DNA from: Pseudisothecium myosuroides
Lineage: Eukaryota; Streptophyta; Bryopsida; Hypnales; Lembophyllaceae
DNA: 64,000 nt
Direction of reading: 5' to 3'
NCBI GenBank assembly: GCA_951799445.1
Contig: OX637293.1
Coordinates: forward strand, 24,304,001-24,368,000
Below the pieces are notes generated by a model, which was given only the letters and a program-made list of their open reading frames with translations, had not been told where the DNA came from and did not search any database. Both the position numbers and the translations under genes were made by a program. Every line of letters begins with the position of its first letter. The stretch's first letter is position 1. Below, in pieces: positions 25,328 to 38,092 of this stretch.

Positions 25328-26678
25328 CTCCTAAAATTTCTTGACTATGTTTTCACCAAAAACGCTCTAAAACTGCCATTTCTAGTACAAGTACCAAATT
25401 TTAGAAAAAAAACATTTTTAGACACATGTAAGCATAGGATCTTGTAGTATGCTAGATTTAGAAGATGTGGAAAAAAAATTCAAAATTTTTCACTGCGCGG
25501 ATTGGAAGATTTTAGCGATTTGAATTGGTAGAAATCTTATTTTTGTCCTTGCCAAAAATAGGGCAGCTACACTTCACAAAGTCACATTTGTATGAAAAAA
25601 TGTCTAAAGTGGTGGTGCTTCTTTGAATTCTTTTTCCTAAACAAGTTGTCTACATGCTTAAAATTTTTCAAATCATTTGGAATTGTACAACATATAGGAA
25701 AAAAATAGTAAGTAGAAAGAAATAGAGAATGACTCAAAATACAAAGTTGTTAAGAATTTAATTATGGAATTGAACAATATCAATCCCAATGGTTGTAATG
25801 TTGTTATAAACAATCTACATCCTATGATTTTAATTTTTTCAGTGTAGCCCTATGCCATTGCCACAGCCAAAACAAAAGTAAAAGTCATTTTGAAAACAAA
25901 AAATAACTCAAAAAACCATAACTTTCCCACCAAAGGTTCAAACGCCACGAAACAAAGCCCGTACACCCCTCTTCGCCGAGGGCTTTCTTGTGGTACCAAG
26001 AACGCAACCAAAATCAAAATAAAAGTAATTTTCTAATTTTTTTATTCATAAATACTTCGAAATTCAATAACTTCCTCACCGTAACTCCAAACGCGACGAA
26101 ACCAAGCCCGTGCACCCCTCCTCGCCGAGGGCTTTCCAACGGTACCAAGCATGCGACCGGGGGACGCACGGTCCAGGAGATCTCACCGTGACAAACAAAA
26201 CAAATATGGCACCTAAATATAGAAGAATATATCCAAACTTAATAAAAGAGATTTGCTTGAGTGAAAATTGAGTGAAATAAAGAACTTCATAGTTTATTTT
26301 AGAGTAGAGAATCCATAATTGCCCACAAACTAAAACTCTTCATAGCTTTTGACTCATTGATCAAAAGGGAATGATTCAAAGCTTTCCACGTATATATAAA
26401 TCTAAAAAATCAATTTCAAATTTTTGTTTTTGAAAAAAGTGATTTTTTTTAATCTGCCCGCATTCGAGCCCGCATTGCCCAAGTTAAGAAACAAACAACA
26501 TATTAGGCCATAACTTTTGACTCATATTTCCAAATGTCATGAAATTTAGTGTATATGAAAGATATTCCTTGTCCCCACCTTCTATTAAAATTTCAGCCTA
26601 AAATATGCAAATTTCTAGTGACAAGTACCTGTCCAAAATCACTATATTGCTAAAAATAATAGGCTGGTCCTTTAGGAG
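25328..26678. mobile_element. TTAA-flanked transposon, CTCCTAAA-ended, copy 1 (inverted, with nested insert)
   Basis: The ends CTCCTAAA and TTTAGGAG are inverted repeats and both are flanked by TTAA (25324-25327, 26679-26682). The interior is the reverse complement of 30439-31362, for example the block around CTCATTGATCAAAAGGGAAT. It is about 400 bp longer than the other copies, mostly because of a GC-richer insert at about 25843-26200. No transposase is visible. Confidence 0.75.
25843..26200. repeat. Nested GC-richer insert with a two-fold repeated motif
   Basis: Two diverged monomers share GCCCGT-CACCCCTC-TCGCC followed by GAGGGCTTTC and GGTACCAAG, at about 25950-26005 and 26105-26150. Base composition differs sharply from the surrounding AT-rich element, and the two other copies of that element lack the insert. 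It is probably a fragment of another transposon or satellite. Boundaries are approximate. Confidence 0.6.
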
Positions 26679-26682
26679 TTAA

Positions 26683-28188
26683 AAGGGGTTGAAACTTAAC
26701 AAATCCTTCTTGCTAACTTACTAAGCTATGAGGACCCTATTGCTAAAGGTCACAAAAAGTTCGGTAAAGCTATGAGTTTCACAGTAAAGTTGTGAGGACC
26801 TTGCTACTAAAGGTCACAAAATAATCCAAATCTTGTGAAACAAAATCTCAAAAATTCTAAATCCATTTAATGAAAGGAAATTCAACCCCAAAAGAAATGA
26901 TTCCGTGTAGAGTCTAACAAATTTGATCCAAACATATGATAATAGACAATAGAGCCACAAAACATTCATTGATTCTAGTTATGAATGATGAAGCTTGACC
27001 GAATAAGCCTATGATCCCTTTTCAAACTTCAAAGTTCCTCTCAATCTCTAGATGTTCTCATTTTGCACCTATATATAAGTAAAATTTTATGAATTTCTTT
27101 TTTAGTGTGTAAACACATCCTAGGGATTTCACTATCGGTTTTTTAGAAAACTACGTGAGTTAAAAAATAGGGTCCATTTAATTCAATGCAGAGAAATTTT
27201 ATAGAGTATGTAGGGCTACTATAGGGTCTATAAAATTCTACATATTGTATTATATGTAAATTAGAGTATATAAAAACATCTTGTAGTAGGAATTTTTATT
27301 AATAAATTAGCCTTGGCAGATAGATGTTGTGCAAATTTTTCATAGTATGATGAATACAGATGTGGATAGATAATTTCATGCGGATGATAAAATGGACATA
27401 ATCAAGAAAATCTACAACGAAGGGTGTTTGAGTGATATTGTGCCACAGTACTAGTAGTGTATATATCAAAAAAATTAAGTGTAAATGTAAGGCATTAACC
27501 ACAAGTGGTAGAAATTGTCACATTGTACAAATAGGGAGGTTTACCTAATTTCTACAGTGGGTTCAATGAACTAAAAATTGTACAACATGAGAATAAAGTT
27601 TATAGTTTGTTTAACTTCATTCTTTGAAGCCATAAATGTTAAGTTAAACACTCACACTTAATGGGATAGTTTCAATGGGGATTTTGAAGCATTCCGAATA
27701 GCAAACTTGTTATTTACCCTTAAAAGCTTGAGGGTGTTTTGGTAGAGGAAAAATTCAAAACTGCCCTTTTTTGATGCATTGTCCAAAATTAAAAAATAAT
27801 TATTTTTTTTGAATTTCAACCATACAAATTAAAAGTGTATCAAATAAGTATAGCAATGTGTGGAAAAAATTTCAGCCCATTTGACCACGTGGATTGAAAA
27901 ATTATAACGTTTGAAGTGAGATTTTTTTTAATTCCTGCAAATTATGGCTAGTAGATTTCGACCCCTCCTAGAGCAAAAATGAATTTTTTTGCAATTCATA
28001 TATATATATATATATATATATTATTAGATACTTAGATTTATCCATAAAGAATTTTAGAAGCAAATTTGGAGTCTAGTTTACTCTAAATCAACCTGCAATG
28101 TAAAGAAATTAAGTGCATTTGTAATACACTAATCATTTTTTGATGATTTCTTGTGCAATGAAGAAATTTTTTATTTGAAATCCAAATA
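26683..28188. other. AT-rich spacer of unit 2
   Basis: No gene. Sequence near 26990-27110 matches unit 1 around 7440-7560; the rest has no visible unit 1 counterpart and probably entered after the duplication. A (TA)n run sits at about 27998-28021. Confidence 0.5.
27998..28021. repeat. (TA)n microsatellite
   Basis: About 12 uninterrupted TA units in an AT-rich spacer. Confidence 0.9.
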
Positions 28189-28192
28189 TTAA

Positions 28193-29118
28193 CCCCTAAA
28201 AGCCCGTTGTCCCTTCGGGGGACAAATGCGTTTTCGGGCAGGTACCTACGGGCTGAAATTGTGTTCTGATTTTTTGAATATTTTTTTGGAGATAGAAAAA
28301 CTGATAAGCTTTGTGGGAATATAATTTTTTCTCAATCGGTGCCTGGGAAAAAAAGTTATGACCAAATAAGCTGAAAACAGGGGACAGGGGGCAGCCCGGG
28401 CAGCAAAAAAAAATGGACAAAAATTTGAATTTTTTTTTTAATATTTTTTTTCTCATAGATTATATTTTTGTCTATTTGGAAAGCTTTGATTCATTTCAAT
28501 TGGATTTGTTATGAGGAAGTTATGGACATTCTTGTTTTTCGGGCAGTTAGAGCATCTTCTTGAAAAAAATAACTTGTAGGATTCATTTCGGAATGCATTT
28601 TTTGTAATTTTTCAATTTTTTTTTGGAATGGTTTAGTTTACTTGCTAGAACAATCTCACCATTGGGATTAGTGCATTTTAATTCCATCTAAAATATATGA
28701 ATATTTTAGATTTTCCTTCTATCTTGCACCTACTTCTACTTAACAATTTTTTTAAGAATGATAATTAAGTTTTTTTGAATTTTTTTTTTTCCTAGACTCT
28801 CAACTCAATTCTCCACTATAAAGATTTAAAGCTCAAAATACTGTAGTGCAAAAAATTTAAGTTAAAAATGTTTAAAGTCAAAAAATCTGGTCCCGCAATG
28901 TGCTGAAAAACTTGTTTTTTCCACTTTAAACGCAGATATCTTGCAATTGGTGCGGTCAAAAATTCTGAAATTTTTTCCACACATTCTCATACCAATTAGG
29001 TGTAAGATCCTACGGTTAGATGTGAAAAAAAACACTTTTAATTTTTTTTTAATTTTTGCTATAGAAATGGCAGTTTTCAGTGTTTTTTGGCAGAAAAAAG
29101 ACCTTGGGCCTTTAGGGG
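28193..29118. mobile_element. TTAA-flanked transposon, CCCCTAAA-ended, copy 2
   Basis: Begins CCCCTAAAAGCCCG and ends GGGCCTTTAGGGG, with TTAA immediately outside both ends (28189-28192, 29119-29122). Length 926 bp. Shares with copy 3 the AAATTCTGAAATTTTTTCCA block and an ATGGCAGTTTT block near the right end. Another TTTAGGGGTTAA end at about 29569-29580 suggests a nested or partial neighbour. Non-coding. Confidence 0.8.
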
Positions 29119-29122
29119 TTAA

Positions 29123-30434
29123 GAATTTAGAGACAAACATTTGGAATACAGTATGTGGGAAAAATTTCAAAAACTTTGACTTCACAATTTGCAAGATAAT
29201 AGGGCTTGAAGTAGAAGAAAATGTTCATTCTTGAAGCCACCCCAACATAGCTAATAAAGTTTGAAAACTAATTTTTTATTGATAATTATATTCCATATTT
29301 TATTAGTTATGTACATGCCAAATTTCAAAAGTTGATGAGCATTTTTGCAAAAGGTGCCAAAAGATGTCCAAATTGCTTGGGGTGCCAAAAAAATTCAAGG
29401 CAACATTATTTTTGTTTCGGGTACTCAATTAGGAAAAAAAAGTATATTCTCACTAAAGGGGTAGTACATGTTCACACCTTGTATCAAAATTTGTGAACAA
29501 TCAACCAAAATTGACTTCATAGGATTCTACCTGGATTTTTAATTGTTCATTTAATGAACAATTGGTCTTTAGGGGTTAAAAACAACCACTTGGTCTATTG
29601 AACACTTGAATTTTATATGTAAGATAGGCCTACTTAAATTACTTCATGAATGAATTTACAAAAACTATAGGATATCAGAAATATGTCCTTTAGAGCTTTT
29701 TATGTAAAAATACAATCATCTTAAATACAATAATTAAGGTAAATAGCCCCACATCAAATACCCTCTTAACTCAGGTGTATACCTTAAATTACAAGGAGTG
29801 ATCTCCCCGAGAAACACATATCTTCTATAGGTTATAAAAAATGCATATATTTTTAAAAAAATTTAAAATTACTTTGAATTTTTGAATTAAAAGTGAAAAA
29901 GGCTCATATCAAATATAAACTATGCTTAAAAACTTTGAATTGTTCTCCATATGTGTATATTATAGTATATTAGTATAAAATTTTATGGTGCAAAATTTCA
30001 GTCTAAAATTAAAAAAGTCTTCACTCCCTAGTAGTAGGTCCAAAGTTCAAATTGAAATGAAATATTAAATTATAGGAATTTTTTAATTTTCAATTTGGAG
30101 TAGAAACTAGACTTGATAAGCTTCATTTCAATAGTTATTATAGTATGTACTTCAAAAATAAGTTCAATTTCACAAATAAAATAGGTCCATTTTACAACCC
30201 CAAAAAAGGAACACAAATTGCCAAAATATACTATGTCAATGGTGATTTGTGGATTTGTCATTTTCTTATGTATGAAGTTAGAAATATCACAAAAAGGTGG
30301 AATATTCAACAACATTCATTGAAAATGGGTTCAAGCAACTCTTTCATAAGAAATTGGTTGAAAATAATAATTTACAAATTGGATTCCTAAAATCATCTAA
30401 AAGATACAAAATGTAATATCAAGCGTTTTCAAGG
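29123..30434. other. Spacer between transposon copies; resumes homology to unit 1
   Basis: No gene. From about 29810 to 30420 the sequence follows unit 1 at about 7590-8430, showing that the 27.1-29.8 kb block interrupts the duplicated spacer. Confidence 0.6.
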
Positions 30435-30438
30435 TTAA

Positions 30439-31362
30439 TCCCTAAAGGACCAGCTTGCTACTTTTAGCAACATAGCGATTTTGGGCAAGTAAGTGTGACT
30501 AGAGATTTTCATATTTTAAGCTGAAATTTTAATAGAATGTGGGGACAAGGAATACCTTTCATGTGCCCTAAATTTCATGACATTTCGAAATAGGAGTCAA
30601 AAGTTATGGCCTAATATGTTATTTTTTTCACCGGGCAGGCAGTCTAGGCAGATCTAAAAAAATCACTTTTTTCAAAAATAAAAATTTGAAATTGGTTTTC
30701 TAAAGTTATATATATGTGGAAAGCTTTAAATCATTCCATTTCGATCAATGAGTAAAAAGTTATGAGGTTTTTTAGTTTGCGGGCAGTTACGAATTCTTTA
30801 CTCTGAAATAAACTTTGAAGTTGTTTATTTAACTAAATTTTTAATATTTTTTGAAAAAACAAAAATTATAGGATTTAGGTTGTTTATTACAACATTACAA
30901 CCATTGGGATTGACATTTTTCAATTCCATAATTAAATTCTTAACAATTTAGTATTTTGGATCATTCTCTACTTCTTTCTACTTACTATTTTTTTTGTATA
31001 TGTTGTACAATTTCAAATGATTTGAAAATTTTTAAGCTTGTAGCCAACTTGTTTAGGAAAAATAATTCAAAGAATCACCACCATTTTGGACATTTTTTCA
31101 TACAAATGTGACCTTGTGAAGTGCAGCTGCCCTGTTTTTTGCAGGAACAAAAAAAGAATTTTTGCCAATTCAAATGCTAATATCTTCCAATCCGCATGGT
31201 GGAAAATTCTGAAATTTTTTCCACATCTTCTAAATCTAGTTTACTATAAGATGCTATAGTTACATGTGTCAAAAAAGTTTTTTTTTCAAAATTCGGTACT
31301 TGTACTAAATATGGCAGTTTTTGAGTGTTTTCGGTGAAAACATAGTCATGGAACTTTAGGGG
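30439..31362. mobile_element. TTAA-flanked transposon, CCCTAAAG-ended, copy 3
   Basis: The ends TCCCTAAAGGACC and GGAACTTTAGGGG lie between TTAA at 30435-30438 and 31363-31366. Length 924 bp, nearly equal to copy 2. Unit 1 has no insertion at the matching site near 8430. Non-coding. Confidence 0.8.
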
Positions 31363-31366
31363 TTAA

Positions 31367-32035
31367 GCATGCATTACCGTGGCATATTATATTTTTTTTT
31401 TATCATTCATCTTGCTTTTAACTTGGTCATCTCAAACCTGAATCTGAATAATACTTTTTTTGTTTCAAAAGAATTTTGATGCACAATTGCACATCCCCAG
31501 ATAATAATTTCAAGACAGTTCTAATTTTATACCAAAGAAAAGATAGTATTATGTTTGACCAATGAGTCATATTCTTCTACAAATGGATGTTGTTCTTACC
31601 CTATATCTAGATCACTTTTGTAATTAATCAAGTAAAATTTGAATTATGTCTAAAGTTAAAAATATTTGTAGACTAATATCCCCCAAACAAAGAATATTTT
31701 ATATGAAGTTTTTTAGTTCTTTGTGAAATCTACAATGCCAAAATTAAAAAGTTTCCTAATGCTTTGAAATAAAAAAAACTTGCACGGTTTTGACACACAA
31801 CTGTTGACGGTTAAAATCTAAGCTAGAAGTATGGTGCAACAACTATTCATGCAATTTTGAGGACTAAAGGGGCTGTCTTGGACTAAATTAATTTCCAAAA
31901 ATTATGAAGATATATTATAAAATGAAACTTAGAAATTAAAATGATTCCATGATGAATTTCTACAAATCATATTCATAGGATTATGTCATCTTCTGTAATA
32001 CTATTGGGTGGCTATGGTAGGCAAAAAATATTTTT

Positions 32036-32110
<75 letters not shown>

Positions 32111-33130
32111 GATTGGAATATTATTTTTTTAGGAATTTTTGATGTGAAACCTAAATTGGATTTGAAATTGAATTTGTGCAATTTCCATAAATATTTTAAA
32201 TATTGAATAAAAGGTGAAGTTTCTTATTCTATAATCATTTATTGACAAATGAGGATCACTACTAGGGCAATAGGCTCTTACAAACTTTCATGTTTTGATT
32301 GTGTATGTCTCATGTTATCAGTATCAAAAGGCAAAGTGACGTTTGTGGGTCCAAATATAGGTGTCAGATTTTGGACAATGTTGATTATAGTTACACATAT
32401 CTTACAATTAATCTGTGAACTCTTTCCAAAGCAAAAATTGCTTCCACCTTCAATATTTGTTTGATTTTATAGGGGCCTCCAACTCTTTTATCATGTTATT
32501 TTTTGCTAATTGATTCTATTTTTGCTCTCATCTCCAATACATGTGGACTTGTGGAGAGGAAGTAGAGCTTACTAATCACTTTTCTTCTATTTATTGCTCA
32601 TGATTGATTGGGGGATGTGTTGTGGGGAATTCTCAAAATTGCAAACTTAAGGCAGTCCAAGCACATTTTACCTCAAATCTATTACGGTAACTACACCCAA
32701 AACCAACTCTTTTTTAGAATCAATTCCTATAGATTCTTGCCTAATATGCACTTCCACTATTCATGTGAGTTTAGGATTGGTTTAATTTAAAAACATCTAT
32801 TTTCAAGACTTTGAAAATTCATAATTAGTTTATTTATTTATAGTGTTAAAAAAATGTATAGGAAGAGAATCTAGAATTGGCCTTTTTTACTACCAACAAG
32901 ACCTCACAAAAACTTTTTCAATATAATAATGGGAACCATGCTAAATTGCTTATTTGGAGTGAAATGTACTTTGGTAACCATGATTTGTCAAGACCACAAT
33001 AATTTTTGTCTTTCAACTAGATTTTGAAGCGGTTTATTTTCATTGTCCAATGTGTAAATTTGAGTTTTCTTGTGCCTATTCAAACTACTTTGGAATGCAC
33101 TTCTAATGATAAAAATTTAAAGTTCTATAG
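31367..33130. other. AT-rich spacer of unit 2 with long (TA)n run
   Basis: No gene. The stretches 31440-31930 and 31960-32340 follow unit 1 at about 8460-9620 (minus its insertions), 11210-11360 and 15765-15890. A (TA)n run occupies about 32039-32106. Confidence 0.6.
32039..32106. repeat. (TA)n microsatellite, about 68 bp
   Basis: Uninterrupted TA run of about 34 units. It lies near the place where unit 2 lacks about 4.4 kb relative to unit 1. Confidence 0.95.
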
Positions 33131-33132
33131 TA

Positions 33133-33521
33133 GAGCCACCCATAACCGACCGAATAAGCACCTACGGACATGATGTGGGGTACTTGAAGGCGAAAGAAAA
33201 ATTCGTGCAGGTGTAGAGACAGAAATGATGGGGATTGCCCAAATTTTGGGAATTTTATCACCCAAAGTCAATTTACAATGAATTTTGCAAGGCAAAAGTT
33301 GCGCTGGACCCATGGCCAATATGTAGAGTCTTCCAATTTCGATCATTCAATAACTTTTTACCTAATCATTATTTCCTACTTTTTTTTCTACAACTTGGGA
33401 CATGTGTCATGTATTTATTAGTTCCAACCTTGAAAATGAAAAACAACAACATTCTAAGCATGGTCAAAAATAAGTGCACCTATAGGTCGGGAATGGGTCA
33501 CTGGTCGGTGATGGGTGGCTC
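33133..33521. mobile_element. MITE with GAGCCACCCAT ends and TA target site
   Basis: GAGCCACCCATAACCGACC at the left is mirrored by GGTCGGTGATGGGTGGCTC at the right. TA flanks both ends. About 550 bp upstream of the zinc-finger gene, so within its possible promoter. Non-coding. Confidence 0.8.
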
Positions 33522-34072
33522 TACCATAGTTAGAATTGTATTTGGAGGGGCAAATTCGGGAGTGTATCGAGGGATGCCGTTGGGATCAATCTGTGAACAC
33601 AATTGCCACTTGTCAAGTTCTCCACCCATGTGCCATTAGCCGCCCATTTGTCACTAAAGGCAGTGCAATTAGAGAGGATTGCAGACCCCAGTACAGGCAC
33701 CGACTGTGCTGAGCCACATCATCCATCAAGCCTTCACTTGGTTGTAAGACTTCACTTCACCAGCTTCAGTCGTCTCTCTATCTTCTCCTGCGGAATTTGA
33801 GACTAAATTTAAGTTGTATTTCAGTTGAAATTTCCATAAACTGGATCAAGCTTCTCGGGTACTTCGCAATTTCTCATTCAGCTCTACTTCCATTCTCGCA
33901 AGCATCAACCAATTTGGAAGTCGATCACAAAACAGAGCACTTGCTGAAACTGAAGACGGCATTCTATTGCTTTGGGAGCCCTGGAGTCTCTTCAATTTGT
34001 GGACATTGAAGCTGCTCTTAATGGAAAATTCTGTTTGAAGATTGTTGAATTTGGGCTTCGGGTCTGGCAGCA

Positions 34073-37000
34073 ATGAGTGTCGGAGTGCAAGGCTGGTGGT
34101 GGATGCAACATACCCATTTGCTAAGGAGCTTTCCTTTTGTCGTCGTGCCTATTCGACTTCCAGCTATGAGAGTGTCATCGTCTAATCCTGGTGGAGGAGG
34201 TTTGGGAAAGCTCATCGGATGTGGGTACTCGCCGAAACCCCCAGATTTCTCGGTGAGCTGGAAATGAACCCCAATTTGGGATTCATGTTGTTTTTCATAA
34301 TTTTAGTTGGTGTTTTGAGGAATTTAATTTTGTTCAATTTTGTTTGTGTTTTGGATTAATTAAATGCATGCAAATGATCTTCACTGATTCTGGTGATATA
34401 AGATTTGGCCATATTTGGATTCGATTGTCTTCACAATATGATCGATTGAATGTGACCAGTTTAGAATCATGAAGTTTTGTTTTTTTAGGGTTTAGGGTTC
34501 AGGCATCTCACTTTGGCTTCCTTCGGAGGTGCGTGGTCTCTCTTATTGTGACGTCGCTCTGAAGCGGGGTTGTGGGTGAGTGCTTTGAGCAGGTCGACTA
34601 TGACCCCTTTGAAGATTTCTTTGGCTTAGGAATCGACATGAAGATGAGGTATTGTATGTTCTCTCAATTGTTATGGTGAATGATAATAGCTAGTTGAAGT
34701 GTTCAAGGGTAGGGTTTGCACATTGAAGGAGTCACACGATTTAGACCTAGATCTTGAATTTCAAAATACTTTTGTGCAGCAAATTAGTAAGTTAGTTTAA
34801 AAGAGTTTTTAGCGTGTGTTGGGTGGTTGTAGAAATATTAGTAAGGTGAGATTGAAGTGAAGATTGTTTGCAAAATATAGAGACCTCTCTCTGAATTGCT
34901 TGCATTTGGGAGTGCAGGAAGCAAGAGGAGAGCATTGACGGCTCTGAGTCTTCTTATGTGGAGCATAAAAAGCATGTGCCTTGCCCTGTGTGCCGTGGAA
35001 GAGGCTACATTCTGGACGGTCCCAAGGTTCGTTTTCCTGACTTCTTCTGCAAATCTGAAACATCAGGGGATGTCCGGGTTTTGCGGTCCCCTTTTGATTC
35101 ATTCCCCCATGGGGTCTCCTCAAAGGCATCCATTGAACACTTCAAGTAGTTAATTGAAATTTGAATTCCTTAAGCATTGGAGACAAAGAATGGGAGACTA
35201 AGAAGTTGACTTGGATGATGCACTAGAGCTTGTCCATTAACCCTCCGCTTTTTTGTGTCGAGAGCACAGAAGTGAACTGCATAGAAATGAACTGCAAGGA
35301 AATAGGAATTTAGTAGTTTAGAATGAAACGAGTACTCTCAAATCTACTCAAATCTACTGTGCCCCCCCTAATAACTTGCACAGGGTCCAAATAGCTGCTC
35401 TTATTGTGTTGGGAAGGGGATGGTGTTGGAGGATTCCGTGTGGGAGTCGGCTTGGGAAACAGCTCAAACTCGGTTAGTTCACGTGGCTTTAATCATCTCT
35501 GCATCCTAATGTTTGCCATGTGGCACTCTGCGTTCCTTTTCTTCCATCCACACAGCTTTCCAAGATGCTGTTCGTGAACTTCATTTCTTGCTGAATCTCA
35601 CAATTCTATTCTCACTATTTCAAATCCATGTCACAATGCTGTGTTCACGAGTGAGTGCAAAGTGTCAAGTTATTTTGGTTGAGAAGTTGAGGATCATAAC
35701 CCATAATGCTGCATTCATTGTGAGTCTTTTGATGAACTAAAAATACTTACACACTTGATTCTAGAGTATAACTTAGCATTATGTCCCGCATTATGTTCGG
35801 TTTTGGGCTCTCAAAGACTGTCTAATCCCTAAAAGCCTCTTTGACTTCAATTCAGTTTGTCCATTTAACTAAATTGAGGCTAGCGTAACCAAAGGCAGAG
35901 AACAGGAAATTATTAGCAACATGGATTGACAGCAGAACTGAATAATGGTTGATGATTCTTGTTTTGTTGAATTGAGATGTTGTTCAATCCGTTGTTCATG
36001 TTTACATGCACCTTGTTGAAGAGATTCAGTGGGGCTGAATCTATAACTGTGGTAGAGCGGATTTGATGCAGGTCACCTCTGATGGTTGAGGACGATGAGG
36101 CGCTTGACAAATTTGATCCTGATGTGCCTAAAAGACCAGAAAAGCGAGTGTACGGGCCTCGACCCGAAGCTGTTCGAACGAGGATAAGCCGCTCGTTAAA
36201 GGTATGCGTAACCCTCTCTTGCTGCTTTCATCGTCACATGGCATATTATGTCCAGTAATGGTCTTCAGATTCCTAGCCTTTAACCAAGTATCTAGTGTAC
36301 ACCCTTGTCTTCACTCATTCGCTGCTTGACAAATGTGAAATCTAACATACTTAATTGGAAAGGCTTGCAATAGAATTAGATTGTTTTCAAATCTTTTTGA
36401 CAACATCATGACTAGAATCTTCCCCATGATCCAGGAAGTGGTCTCCCTATGGTTAGGATTCATACAAAGATGTCCCTATGCATGTTCTTCTACTGTGTTC
36501 TTCAATCAAATGCTTTGTTTTTCCTTCAACCATTAAATTGAGCCAAGTAGGTTGTTGTAGGAGTTGGAGAGACGGACGGGTGCTCTTAGTAAGCGGGCCA
36601 AGCATCAACACCAAAATCCCATGATTCATTCTCGAATGGTGTCTGCTATCAAGGTATGTGTGTTTACTTCTCTCTTACCGATTTCTTCGTTTAGGACATT
36701 GAATGTGAAGGTTTTGTGTGTAATGGTAGGTCGTTCGTGTCAGACCACTATAAAGATGACATAATGCTAAGCCAGCTAGTCAAATTTTCTTTGAGTGACA
36801 AAGTTGTAATCCGTACCATTGCATTCCAAAAAGTTTATTCTCGGACGTTCTTGATTCGAAGTATAACTTTGCATTGTATTTCATGACTTTTCTGATCCTC
36901 TTAGCTCTCAAAGGTTATGTAGTCCGTACCAAAGCACAAAGGATCTCAGAAGCCTTCAAGGACAAAGCTTTGTTATCATGGTTTGGACTTATGCAAAGTC

Positions 37001-38092
37001 TAGGGACTATTTGAAGAGAGTTTGACTTTCTTATATTGTTCATAACCATCCAATCACCCCTTTTTCTTGTTCATTCCATCGATTTCTAACTGTAATATAA
37101 AAGATCTGAAGTTTTCGATTTTTTTTTTCGATTTCTTCAGATTTGAATCGATAATTTGGGCATGCATTTGACTGCTCCTACACTAGCAGTTTGATCTTCT
37201 GAGACATTGTCCGAAGACACCATGTGCTGCTGACTAATGATGCATCTATTCCATCTAATTTGTGTCATCGCTCCTCATGTATTTTCTGTTCCAGGCAGCA
37301 AAGAACACTGACGCTGCCAAGCTAAAGGTTTCAGAGAATCAACTACGTTTTTTCCAGAACCCTGAGAATCGCAGGATGCGAGGATTGCAGATGAAAGGTA
37401 CAGTACTAACTCAGATGGGCTCATAATAAGCGTGTGTGCGCTAAAAACTGCCCTGCATCAAAAGCATTCTCTAACACAACAATACATATTCGAGTTTTCT
37501 ATGAACTCACATTAAACATTTCAAGGCAGGAACAAGTCCAGAGTGCTCCCCAGTTTCAACTTAACAAATTCATAATTAATTCAATAAGAGTGCAAAGTAT
37601 ATAATTTAAATTAGGCGAGCTGTAACTTTTTCTCGTCTTTCAAAGAAAATTGATTGAAAAATGTTTTGAAGTGTGCAACCCCTGTGAAAATTCAACGTGA
37701 TTTGAAGCTTCAACACAGATTAGTAGTACATCTGAGGCACGATTCTTTGAGCACAAGTCTTGAACTTTGACAGCTCCTAATGCGCAGGAGTGAAATTTTC
37801 TTGCAAGAATTGTGGGAAAGAGGGACATCGTCGACATTATTGCCCGGAGCTTGGATATGTGCAGAAAACTCGGAACCCAGAGCGCGTGTACCGCTGTGGA
37901 GTGTGCGGGCAAGCAGGGCATACAAGACGACAGTGTCCGGGCAGAGGAGAGGTGGAGAGAGAAGCGAAGGAGCTGCGAACGCACAAAGGACGTGCCAAGG
38001 GAGTGAAACGGGGGCCTTACAAGTGTGGGCAGTGTCATGGGAGAGGCCACAGTCGAAAAACGTGTCCAGAGCTTCAGCAGCAACAAGAGTGA
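34073..38092 (+). CDS. Zinc-finger protein C: CxxCxGxG pair plus three CCHC zinc knuckles (7 exons, 334 aa)
   Basis: Exons: 34073-34252, 34922-35026, 35384-35472, 36072-36201, 36561-36653, 37295-37397, 37788-38092. All phases agree. The N-terminus (residues 1-60) is basic and Ser/Gly-rich, resembling an organelle targeting peptide. Next come two DnaJ-type half-fingers, CPVCRGRG and CSYCVGKG, encoded by exons 2 and 3. A charged middle follows, with PKRPEKRVYGPRPEAVRTR. The last exon has three CX2CX4HX4C knuckles: CKNCGKEGHRRHYC, CGVCGQAGHTRRQC and CGQCHGRGHSRKTC. Knuckles of this type bind single-stranded nucleic acid, so an RNA-related role is likely by family; compartment is inference. The exon 2 acceptor is the weakest call: the phase-correct site is four bases after a better-looking CAG. 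The promoter and exon 1 are duplicated at 16130-17867. Confidence 0.82.

Noticed and set aside
33235..33639. 134-codon open frame upstream of gene C
   Set aside because: Most of it lies inside the MITE at 33133-33521 and spans its right end; no domain.
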